A stretch of DNA of 64,000 nucleotides from Misgurnus anguillicaudatus (taxonomy: Eukaryota; Chordata; Actinopteri; Cypriniformes; Cobitidae), in contig NC_073346.2 in NCBI RefSeq assembly GCF_027580225.2, positions 12,612,001 to 12,676,000 of the forward strand, in the 5' to 3' direction. Shown here one piece after another: positions 26,419-37,300 of this stretch. Each line of letters begins with the position of its first letter. The first letter of the stretch is position 1. A program made the position numbers and the translations under genes. The notes beneath the pieces are model-generated. The model searched no databases, was not told the DNA's origin, and was given only the letters and a program-made list of their open reading frames with translations.

Positions 26419-29402
26419 TTATGTGAATGCCTTGTTAAAGAGAAAAGTTTTAAGTCTAGATTTAAAGGTATCTATTGTGTCTGATTCTCGGACAACGGTT
26501 GGTAAATCATTCCAGAGCTTACGGGCTAAGTAGGAAAAGGATCTTCCACCTTTAGACACTTAGTAGTAATAGTAATTCTCTAAGATATGAGGGTGCTAGG
26601 CCATTTAAGGCTTTGTAGGTGATAAGTGATATTTTAAATTGTATACGATAATTAACTGGTAGCCAGTGTAAAGATGCTATAATTGGACTTATGTGGTCAT
26701 ACTTCTTAGATCGAGTAAGCACTCTTGCAGAAGCGTTTTGAACTAGCTGCAGCTTGTTTACATGATTTGCATGGCATCGCCCAAGTAGCGAGTTACAATA
26801 GTCTATTCTAGAGGTCATAAAAGCATGGACAAGCTTCTCTGCATCAGATGTAGACAGTATATGGCGTATTTTTCGAGATATTTCTAAGATGGAAGAATGC
26901 TGTGCGGCAGACGTTGCCGATATGACTATCGAAGGATAAATTGCTGTCGAACATCACACCTAAGTTCCTAACCGAGGAAGATGGCACCACAGTGCAGCCA
27001 TCTATGGGCAACTTGAAATCTGACATTTTATGTTTGTAGCGATTCGGTTCAAAAATAAGCATCTCTGTCTTATTGGAGTTGAGCTTAAGAAAGTTATGTG
27101 CCATCCAGTCACTAACATCGCTAATGCAGTCTGTTAGCTTAGAAAACGTGTGGGTTTCGCTGGGATGTGAGGAGATGTAAAGCTGGGTATCATCCGCATA
27201 GCAGTGAAAACTTATGTTATGTTTTCTGATAATGTCTCCTAGGGGTAACATATATAACGAGAACAGGAAAGGACCTAACACTGATCCCTGCGGTACACCA
27301 TATTGAACCAGGGAGTGATATGACTCTTCCTCATTTACATAAACAAAGTGATAGCGATTCTAGTCTATTGAGTAAGATTGTGTGGTCTATTGTGTCAAAG
27401 GCTGCACTAAGGTCTAGTAATATAAGGATTGAGATTTCACCACGATAGGATGTTAACAGGAGGTCATTTGTAACTCTAAGCAGCGCTGTCTCTGTGCTAT
27501 GGTGGGGCCTGAATCCTGATTGGAACTTTTCATACGTACTATTATTTGTCAAGAATGTGCGTAACTGGCTTGCCACTACTTTTTCTAATATTTTCGAAAG
27601 AAAAGGGAGATTTGAGATTGGTCTAAAGTTATTAAGCTCTCCCTGATCAAGCTGTGGTTTTTTAATCAGCGGTTTAATAACTGCTGGCATGAAAGCTGTT
27701 GGAACGTATCCTATTTTTAGCGATGAGTTAAAGATATTTAGAACCGGGGTTGACACTACAGGGAATACCTCTTTAAGTAGTTTTGTGGGAACGGGGTCTA
27801 ATATACAGGACGATGATTTGGATGATGTGACTAGTTTAGAGAGCTCATCTATTGTAGTAGGTTTAAATGAATCAAGATGTTCATATGGTAATCTAGTGTT
27901 TAGTGACCTACTGGGTAGATTGATGGCTGCTTGGGTAGTTACGATGTTTTCCCTAATAGCCGTAATTTTGTTAGAAAAGAAGTTCATGAAATCGTTACTA
28001 TTGTGTTGAAGTTTACTATTGGTTTCTGTTTGTTCTTTGTTTCTTGTCAGTTTTGCAACGGTGCTAAAGAGGAAACGAGGGTTGTTATGATTTTCTTTAA
28101 TAAGCGTACTGAGATAGGTAGATCTGGCCGTTTTTATAGCCTGTCTGTAGTGTTTAACACTCTCTTTCCATGCTACACGCCATACCTCTAACTTTGTGCT
28201 TCTATAATTTCTTTCCATTTTTCTAGCTGCCTTTTTAAGAGCTACGGTGTGATGATCATACCATGGAGCTGCCGGTTTTTCTTTGATTTTCTTTTTTCGA
28301 ATGGGAGCAACGGCATCCAGTGTGTTAGAACAGACATTGTTCAGGTTTTCTATTACAGTATTTAGATCGTCACAGTTATCTGCTACATGTTTCATTTGGG
28401 ACAGGTCTGGAAGAGTGCTAATAAAGCTATCTTTAGTGGTGGAAATTATTGTTCTGGCTAGTCGGTAGCATGTTGTGGATTGAGTGATCCTATCTAGAAG
28501 TACAGTGTATGACACAAGGTAATGGTCAGAAACTGCATCACTCTGAGGTGATATTTCGATGTCATTAATATTGAGTCCAAGTGACAGAATTAAGTCTAAT
28601 GTGTGCTTACGAGTATGCGTGGGCCCTGACACGTTTTGTTTAATACCGAGAGAATTTAGAACATCCATAAACGCACGTCCTAATGCATCTTTTGAGTTAT
28701 CCACATGAATATTAAAATCACCAACGATAAGAGCTTTATCTACAGTGACTACAAGCTCAGACAGGAAATTTGCTATTTCTTTAAGGAAATCTGCATGGTG
28801 GCCCGGAGGTCTATAGATTGTAGCTAAGACAAAAGAAAGCTGTTTGTTGTTACGATCAGTTATTTCCATAGTTAACAACATTAGTTCAAATGAGTTAAAT
28901 TTTAGTTCAGATTTCTGGTTAACTTTAAAAATGTTGTTGTATATTGTAGCTACACCACCCCTCTCCCCTTTAATCGAGGTTCATGTTTATAATAATAGTC
29001 TTGTGGGGTGGATTCGTTTAAACTAGTGTAGTCATCTGCTTTAAGCCAGGTTTCTGTTAAACAGAGGGCATCTAAGTTTTGGTCATTAATTATTTCATTA
29101 ACAATAGGTTCTTTATTGGTAAGCGATCTAATGTTAAGAAGGCCGAATTTTAACATCCGAGGTTCATCTGGTAATGTATTGTTTTCTAATTTTATGTTAA
29201 TCAAATTTGTACGTGATGTGGCAAGCGGTGCTCTGTATTTGCTTGTTCGGGGAACAGATACAGTTGAAATGTGTTGATATTCTGGTAAGATCGACTCGAA
29301 GTGCTGGGATATATGTGATCTTGACATATCATGCCAGCTAACAGACGGACAGTTAAGCTGATCCGTCTGTTTCAAACCTGTTTGAAACCTGTTCTTTTTC
29401 AA
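26419..29402 (-). pseudogene. LINE ORF2 (endonuclease plus reverse transcriptase), L2-type, broken
   Basis: Read on the minus strand: endonuclease start LLNIRSLTNKEPIVNEII and CLTETWLK (about 29100), then ATIYRPPG, LIVGDFNIHVD and SDHYLVSY, then RT motifs [37 protein letters not shown] and YADDTQLY, and the C-terminal SLHWLPV and LWNDLPT before a stop at 26419. A frameshift lies near 28950, and a deletion has removed sequence between LDLSAAFDTIDH...LNRLE and [11 protein letters not shown] near 27340. Not functional as it stands. Confidence 0.9.
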
Positions 29403-29604
29403 AGTTTTGTAACATAAAGTTTTTCTTTCAAAGCAACGTGAATATGTTTCCTTGGTTTGAAATAGAGGGCTAAATATGCTTTAAAATATATTAATTTTAT
29501 TCCAAAATATACAAAAAATAACCGAAAATATATATTGGTGTAAAAATATATTTTTAAACATATTCCAAAATATATTTCAGCAAATATAGTTTTTGCCAAA
29601 TGGG

Positions 29605-31241
29605 ACTACTGGTTTTAAACCAGTCTGCTTTATGTTTTCCACTGTAAACAATATGGTATCTTTAAGAGGATAACAGTGTGCCTTATATAGACTTGTGCAA
29701 CACAGATTTTTCACTAATATTACAGGAACCTGAAGACTTATAATCCATCATGTAGACAGAGACTGTCACACTTTTCACTACAGGTACAGTACAGGTTTAT
29801 TTCTGATAGTCAATATCTGATATTTTTGTATTTATTTATTTATCCTTTATTTTACCAGAAATAATCCCATTAGGATAAAAATCTCTTTTCACACAAAAAT
29901 ATTTCAAAACAAACAATACAGAAAAGTCCTGTCCAGCACTCAAATTATTAATAATAAAATATATAAAATATATAAATGTTAAATAAATCAAGAACATGAT
30001 TCTTCTTCTGCCTAAAAGTCTTCACGCCAACAAAGTACATTTTCAAGTAGCCTATACTTTTTCAGAGTGTTTTTCTTCGGCAAACTTTTACTTCACTAGA
30101 TCTTATAAATACAGGTTTATTTTTTACATTTTGTAATGATGTGGACAAAAAGGCAGAGGGAGCAGATCCAAAAGCAGCTATTTAATTAAAAAAGGATACC
30201 GCGAACGGCGACAATAATATGAGAAAGAATAAAAAAACTACAAACATGGAAAACAAACTAAAGGTGCACAGAATACAGAACTTCAAAATAAAAGTACAAG
30301 AGCGGGAACACAGAACAGGATTGATATAATACCTAAGTACATTAAAAATTGTGATTTCTTACTTATACTCAGCTTAAACTTTTATTTACTTTACTTAGTA
30401 AATTAATTGAGTAATTAATTACTAAAATATTTATGTAATTAATTTATATAAATGAAATTTAATATGAAATGTAGACCTAGTGGAGTAAAAAGTGTGATAA
30501 TGTAGTGAGTGAAGCAAAAGAAGAAAAAAACACTCTGATAAAGTACAAATACTTAAAAATTACAACAACAAAAAAAACATATACTTTACACATGTTAACA
30601 TTATGTTTGCAGTTAGTGTTAAACCCAGCAGATGTCAGTATTGCAATGAGTCAATGTGATGGAGTTTCCTCTCTGTCTGGTGCATAGAGTTCATGGATAT
30701 AACAGACTGGGGCTGGGTTTCCCGATAATGTTGCAAATCGTGCTCTTAAGGTTGTATTAAATTACGTCGTTTATTGTTTTACGGTGTAACAACGCCCGTT
30801 TCCCAAACCAGCACGTCAGATGTGCATCACAATGTGCAACATTATGGGAATTTCCTGTATTGAGGTGCTAAATCAAGGCATAAAAATGATATTAAATTAT
30901 ACTGAATAGATATAGAGGTCAGTGGCTATTTATATAGCACTTTAATATATTGAGCCAATGTGCTTTAACTCATAAAATTTTAAGTATAAAAGTGTTTCTA
31001 CAGTGTAAGATTTGTTTCTACATGCAATGGACAGGGGTGTATCCAAGATGTCCATCTGACCTATGGCTTTTGTTATGCCTATCAAGGTCTTTAAAAAATA
31101 CATGTAGGCATATACTGTAATGTGGAATGTATGGACATTCTGTCATTTCAGAGGTGATTTTCCAGTCAATTACAAAAAATCTAAAAATCTCTCATGCGCA
31201 GGGCAGGAACAAATCTGGTTAAGTTGCACTTAAACAGCTTA
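29605..31241. other. no gene seen
   Basis: AT-rich. 30150-30310 has purine-rich text like a retrotransposon leader. 30710-30860 holds a fragment with GGGTTTCCCGATAATGTTGC, probably part of another fish TIR element. Confidence 0.4.
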
Positions 31242-31249
31242 CAAGTGGT

Positions 31250-31747
31250 CAGTGTTGGGGGTAACGCATTACAAGTAACTTGAGTTACGTAATAATATTA
31301 CTTTTCTGAAGTAACGAGTAAAGTAACGCATTACTTTTTAAATGTACACATTAATATTTGAGTTACTTTTTCAAAAAAGTAACTCAAGTTACTTTTTTAT
31401 ATTAATTAATTTGATTAAAAAATATGTACTGAATTAAACTAAACGTATGCACTCTCTGTGTCTGTGTGGAAACAGTTTGAGTCAGAAACTGAGATGGCAG
31501 GCCAGAGCTAAACATTTTTGTGATGAAATATGCAATTTCTGAAGGCAGAACTTTTCAGTCATAAAAACACCTGCAAGGCCTGAAAGAGATCAAGCTTTAG
31601 CCAAGAAAAAGTAACGCAAAAGTAACTTAAAGTAACGTAAGCATTACTTTCCATGAAGGGTAACTAAGTAATGCAATTAGTTACTTTTTTTGGGAGTAAC
31701 TTAATATTGTGGTGCATTACTTTTAAAAGTAACTTTCCCCAACACTG
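31250..31747. mobile_element. hAT-type MITE, CAGTGTTGGGG ends, 8-bp duplication
   Basis: CAGTGTTGGGG at the left and CCCCAACACTG at the right; CAAGTGGT is repeated exactly at 31242-31249 and 31748-31755. The arms carry repeated AAGTAAC/GTTACTT motifs. Non-coding. Confidence 0.93.
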
Positions 31748-32329
31748 CAAGTGGTCAATGCTGTTACATAACGTATACTGCATTAATTTAGTTTTTGTAC
31801 TTGTAGCCTACAGTATAGTACCCAGAGTACTGTCCTGCAAATAACATTACAGTTAGTCTTCTTGAAAACCCATCCTTAAAAGATTTTACTGTGAAAACAT
31901 TTTGAGATGTCTTTAAAGTGCTCAGAAATGCTCTTAACCACCTCTTAGTAATATTCGATTTAGAAATGCACATTTTATTCCACAACAAACAACAAAAGCC
32001 CTTTGAGACTATGGAATGCAAGCACTATAGATTTTGTAGTAACTATCGTAATAGTGAGATGTATTCTTTTGAAGAAGTCAGTATGCTGTGTGCTTGCTTT
32101 GATGCTATGTGTTTGTTTAGGTGTGTTTCTGTCTCTGTACAGAGTGAGAGGTGTTGATAGGAAGTTAATAGAAAGCTGTCAGGCGTACTCAGGATGTGCT
32201 GGTGTCTGTTTGTTACTCTGTTTTCAGACAGATGCTGTTGAAGCATGTTGATGATAATATTGGAAAGCTGTCTTTTGTACTCTGACATGATTGTAATTTA
32301 TGTTTTATTTGATATGGTTCAGTAGTACA

Positions 32330-32660
32330 CTGTAAATGTGTTCTTAGCACCTTTCCAAAACTGTAACGACACGTCAATTCTATGTGGACTGCAAGCACTG
32401 TGATTGGTCTGCTAGAACCCCTCCCACAGGTGTCGCATTACCTCATACAATTTCTGCATGCAACGGTAAAAACAAAGATGGACCAAGTTGAGGAGAGATA
32501 TTTAAGGATGCAACGTCCCTGTAAATTTACCTCCATCACTGCTGATGCTTATCCAACAAGTTGCTTACTCTTCTGCATTTGGCTTGATACTGTGTATACA
32601 CCAGAAACATGCAATTGCACATTGCAACAAAGATACAGAAATATAAATTAAAACTGACGT
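32330..32660 (+). other. probable DNA-transposon fragment
   Basis: High-complexity block with GTGATTGGTCTGCTAGAACC and a short frame beginning MDQVEERYLRMQ, reminiscent of Harbinger-associated MADF/Myb-like proteins but too short to judge. Confidence 0.3.
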
Positions 32661-32689
32661 GCAGCCAACATGCCAACATGTCCGAAGTC

Positions 32690-33303
32690 TAGCTCTTTCC
32701 TTCTGATGATGAGATATATGCTCCACCGCAAGCCACCAGCTCAAAACAAGCCCCTGGCCCCAAGGTAATTCCTTCTACCGGCTCTAAGGAACTCTCAAGC
32801 CAACCCGGATCTTCTGCCGAGCCACACGCCTTGACATGCGGCCAGAGGTCCTCCCGTGACTAACTTCATCAAAACTCAGATTCTAACAGGTGCAGACATC
32901 GATCTATCATCTCTTCTCTCTCTATTACCTCCCGCTGAATCTCACCGGCAAGTAGATTGTGGAGATATTTTCCATAACCCTTAAAAATGCACCTCATAAT
33001 TCATCCCACCCCTTTTCATTTTCCGAATTCACAATTGCATTTAGGCGCTACACAGAAGTAATCTGCTCCACTTTTCCCCATAGACGACGCAAACTTAATG
33101 ACTATCTGGCGATAATCGCGGATCTCGCATTGTCTTATGGCAGAACAAATTTTTTCACGTATTACAAACTATTTTTGGCTAAAAATGGAGTTTGCATCGC
33201 CCAGTGGAACCAGTGCCCTTATTGGGGCACACTGGACCCCAATCTTCACAACAATGTATTTTTAGTTGCCGCAACATTTCCTGTGCAGTATGCAGGTCAG
33301 TAG
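32690..33303 (+). pseudogene. probable DIRS-type retrotransposon gag remnant
   Basis: The open stretch 32959-33303 reads FSFSEFTIAFRRYTEVICS, FPHRRRKLNDYLAIIADLAL and YGRTNFFTYYKLFLAKNG. The order F-x-IAF-x-Y, P-x-RR-x-L-x-YL, YG-x-x-FF-x-Y resembles the gag-like region of fish DIRS/Ngaro elements. The 32690-32950 part upstream is proline/serine-rich when translated, with stops. Recognition is by pattern only. Confidence 0.45.
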
Positions 33304-34020
33304 CTAAGTTTCCATCCACTTGTCAATCGAATGATCTAAAGTTCGGTAAAAAAAACGTATGCGAATAAAGCTGGTGAAAGTGTGTTTCCATCCAACGGCT
33401 TTAAAGCGAATAAAGACCTGTGCGTAATGACGTCACATGCTGGTTTGCGATCAAATTGGTATATCGCATTGATTTGAGACATTTGAAGGTGTTTCCATTC
33501 ATTTTCGCACTGAATCGCACAATATTCAAGCAAACATTTTCGAACAAAGTTTTGCTAGACAAATTTGCGCCATTTCACAAGTTATAAGTGCTAATGTGCC
33601 AGCTGAGCTGATAGCGACATATCAATCTATAATATTAAGAAAATTACGTTAATTGCTATGATGATGCAGATGCATGTAAATGCCCAACGACAACGGAGGC
33701 ATTAACGTGAAATGATAGTCCGGATCAATTCTTAACGTAAATGAGAACGAAAAAATATCTTTAGAGTTGTTAATATTGGAAGCCAATGAAGCTACGAGGG
33801 TTTGACCGAGGATCCATCTCATCAAGGTCGAATTTGCTTTTATTTTCCCTCCGGCACCGTTGCGAGATAACTCTCTTTTTTGAAACACGTATCGCTGTTT
33901 GAGCGCCTCATTTACTCCGGAGGACGTCCCACGTCTTGTCATAACCATTGTTGGACATTTCCTTCGCCAGTTCCTGATAAATAATGGCATTTCTAAGATT
34001 TTTGCTATCTAACATATAGC
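33304..34020. other. probable DNA-transposon fragment
   Basis: Repeated GTTTCCATCCA-like motifs (33309, 33385, 33490) in a high-complexity block. A 113-codon minus-strand frame (33649-33990) has no recognisable domain. Possibly part of the unit that also carries the 69-bp array. Confidence 0.35.
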
Positions 34021-34317
34021 TGTAATCAGGCCTGAAATGACCGGAGCCCGACAGAATGCAGCCCGAACCCGAAAGTACATTTAGATTGACAGCTTTTTAA
34101 AAGCCGAACCTGTTTACAGCCATACATTATTTAAATTTGCGCACACAAACAGCTTCTATCAAGAATGAGTAATTTACACAGGTTTTAACATTATTTATTA
34201 ATGACTAACTGGGCTACACGTCACTTGGAAGTTGAAACAAAGAAAAAAGTAATCTGTAACATCGTAACATCTCGTTCTAAACAGGCATGCAATACATTAT
34301 AGGCCAACATGCCATAT
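34021..34317. other. left flank of the 69-bp array
   Basis: Starts CAGGCCTGAAATGACCGGAG and includes CCCGAACCCGAAAG, which resembles termini of some fish hAT elements. The last 13 bases (CCGTTGAGTCCGT) are a diverged partial unit. Confidence 0.4.
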
Positions 34318-37300
34318 CCGTTGAGTCCGTCCCAACGTTGCCGACGCGACTCGGTCGAGTCAAGTGCCAAACGTGTCGGCACGACTCCGTCGAGTCCGTC
34401 CCAACGTTGCCGACGCGACTCGGTCGAGTCAAGTGCCAAACGTGTCGGCACGACTCCGTCGAGTCCGTCCCAACGTTGCCGACGCGACTCGGTCGAGTCA
34501 AGTGCCAAACGTGTCGGCACGACTCCGTCGAGTCCGTCCCAACGTTGCCGACGCGACTCGGTCGAGTCAAGTGCCAAACGTGTCGGCACGACTCCGTCGA
34601 GTCCGTCCCAACGTTGCCGACGCGACTCGGTCGAGTCAAGTGCCAAACGTGTCGGCACGACTCCGTCGAGTCCGTCCCAACGTTGCCGACGCGACTCGGT
34701 CGAGTCAAGTGCCAAACGTGTCGGCACGACTCCGTCGAGTCCGTCCCAACGTTGCCGACGCGACTCGGTCGAGTCAAGTGCCAAACGTGTCGGCACGACT
34801 CCGTCGAGTCCGTCCCAACGTTGCCGACGCGACTCGGTCGAGTCAAGTGCCAAACGTGTCGGCACGACTCCGTCGAGTCCGTCCCAACGTTGCCGACGCG
34901 ACTCGGTCGAGTCAAGTGCCAAACGTGTCGGCACGACTCCGTCGAGTCCGTCCCAACGTTGCCGACGCGACTCGGTCGAGTCAAGTGCCAAACGTGTCGG
35001 CACGACTCCGTCGAGTCCGTCCCAACGTTGCCGACGCGACTCGGTCGAGTCAAGTGCCAAACGTGTCGGCACGACTCCGTCGAGTCCGTCCCAACGTTGC
35101 CGACGCGACTCGGTCGAGTCAAGTGCCAAACGTGTCGGCACGACTCCGTCGAGTCCGTCCCAACGTTGCCGACGCGACTCGGTCGAGTCAAGTGCCAAAC
35201 GTGTCGGCACGACTCCGTCGAGTCCGTCCCAACGTTGCCGACGCGACTCGGTCGAGTCAAGTGCCAAACGTGTCGGCACGACTCCGTCGAGTCCGTCCCA
35301 ACGTTGCCGACGCGACTCGGTCGAGTCAAGTGCCAAACGTGTCGGCACGACTCCGTCGAGTCCGTCCCAACGTTGCCGACGCGACTCGGTCGAGTCAAGT
35401 GCCAAACGTGTCGGCACGACTCCGTCGAGTCCGTCCCAACGTTGCCGACGCGACTCGGTCGAGTCAAGTGCCAAACGTGTCGGCACGACTCCGTCGAGTC
35501 CGTCCCAACGTTGCCGACGCGACTCGGTCGAGTCAAGTGCCAAACGTGTCGGCACGACTCCGTCGAGTCCGTCCCAACGTTGCCGACGCGACTCGGTCGA
35601 GTCAAGTGCCAAACGTGTCGGCACGACTCCGTCGAGTCCGTCCCAACGTTGCCGACGCGACTCGGTCGAGTCAAGTGCCAAACGTGTCGGCACGACTCCG
35701 TCGAGTCCGTCCCAACGTTGCCGACGCGACTCGGTCGAGTCAAGTGCCAAACGTGTCGGCACGACTCCGTCGAGTCCGTCCCAACGTTGCCGACGCGACT
35801 CGGTCGAGTCAAGTGCCAAACGTGTCGGCACGACTCCGTCGAGTCCGTCCCAACGTTGCCGACGCGACTCGGTCGAGTCAAGTGCCAAACGTGTCGGCAC
35901 GACTCCGTCGAGTCCGTCCCAACGTTGCCGACGCGACTCCGTCGAGTCAAGTGCCAAACGTGTCGGCACGACTCCGTCGAGTCCGTCCCAACGTTGCCGA
36001 CGCGACTCCGTCGAGTCAAGTGCCAAACGTGTCGGCACGACTCCGTCGAGTCCGTCCCAACGTTGCCGACGCGACTCCGTCGAGTCAAGTGCCAAACGTG
36101 TCGGCACGACTCCGTCGAGTCCGTCCCAACGTTGCCGACGCGACTCCGTCGAGTCAAGTGCCAAACGTGTCGGCACGACTCCGTCGAGTCCGTCCCAACG
36201 TTGCCGACGCGACTCCGTCGAGTCAAGTGCCAAACGTGTCGGCACGACTCCGTCGAGTCCGTCCCAACGTTGCCGACGCGACTCCGTCGAGTCAAGTGCC
36301 AAACGTGTCGGCACGACTCCGTCGAGTCCGTCCCAACGTTGCCGACGCGACTCCGTCGAGTCAAGTGCCAAACGTGTCGGCACGACTCCGTCGAGTCCGT
36401 CCCAACGTTGCCGACGCGACTCCGTCGAGTCAAGTGCCAAACGTGTCGGCACGACTCCGTCGAGTCCGTCCCAACGTTGCCGACGCGACTCCGTCGAGTC
36501 AAGTGCCAAACGTGTCGGCACGACTCCGTCGAGTCCGTCCCAACGTTGCCGACGCGACTCCGTCGAGTCAAGTGCCAAACGTGTCGGCACGACTCCGTCG
36601 AGTCCGTCCCAACGTTGCCGACGCGACTCCGTCGAGTCAAGTGCCAAACGTGTCGGCACGACTCCGTCGAGTCCGTCCCAACGTTGCCGACGCGACTCCG
36701 TCGAGTCAAGTGCCAAACGTGTCGGCACGACTCCGTCGAGTCCGTCCCAACGTTGCCGACGCGACTCCGTCGAGTCAAGTGCCAAACGTGTCGGCACGAC
36801 TCCGTCGAGTCCGTCCCAACGTTGCCGACGCGACTCCGTCGAGTCAAGTGCCAAACGTGTCGGCACGACTCCGTCGAGTCCGTCCCAACGTTGCCGACGC
36901 GACTCCGTCGAGTCAAGTGCCAAACGTGTCGGCACGACTCCGTCGAGTCCGTCCCAACGTTGCCGACGCGACTCCGTCGAGTCAAGTGCCAAACGTGTCG
37001 GCACGACTCCGTCGAGTCCGTCCCAACGTTGCCGACGCGACTCCGTCGAGTCAAGTGCCAAACGTGTCGGCACGACTCCGTCGAGTCCGTCCCAACGTTG
37101 CCGACGCGACTCCGTCGAGTCAAGTGCCAAACGTGTCGGCACGACTCCGTCGAGTCCGTCCCAACGTTGCCGACGCGACTCCGTCGAGTCAAGTGCCAAA
37201 CGTGTCGGCACGACTCCGTCGAGTCCGTCCCAACGTTGCCGACGCGACTCCGTCGAGTCAAGTGCCAAACGTGTCGGCACGACTCCGTCGAGTCCGTCCC

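Larger units (their letters stand above)
25118..29402 (-). mobile_element. LINE, L2-like clade, 5'-truncated
   Basis: The coding remnant is followed by a roughly 1.3-kb 3' UTR that ends, on the minus strand, in AGCGCTATATAAATAAAATT and a pentanucleotide tail of ATTGA repeats (25123-25150). This tail is typical of fish L2-type LINEs. The 3' UTR is interrupted by a long TA microsatellite. No ORF1 is seen, so the 5' end is truncated or lost. Confidence 0.85.
25011..29604. mobile_element. older inverted-repeat element apparently hosting the LINE
   Basis: CCATATGGCAAAAAATGTAT at 25011 matches, inverted, ATATAGTTTTTGCCAAATGG ending at 29603. Both inner flanks are rich in AAATATATTTT-like motifs. 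The LINE fills the interior. Confidence 0.45.

Noticed and set aside
27689..28468. Plus-strand ORFs of 61-106 codons over the LINE
   Set aside because: They are antisense shadows of the endonuclease and reverse transcriptase frames.
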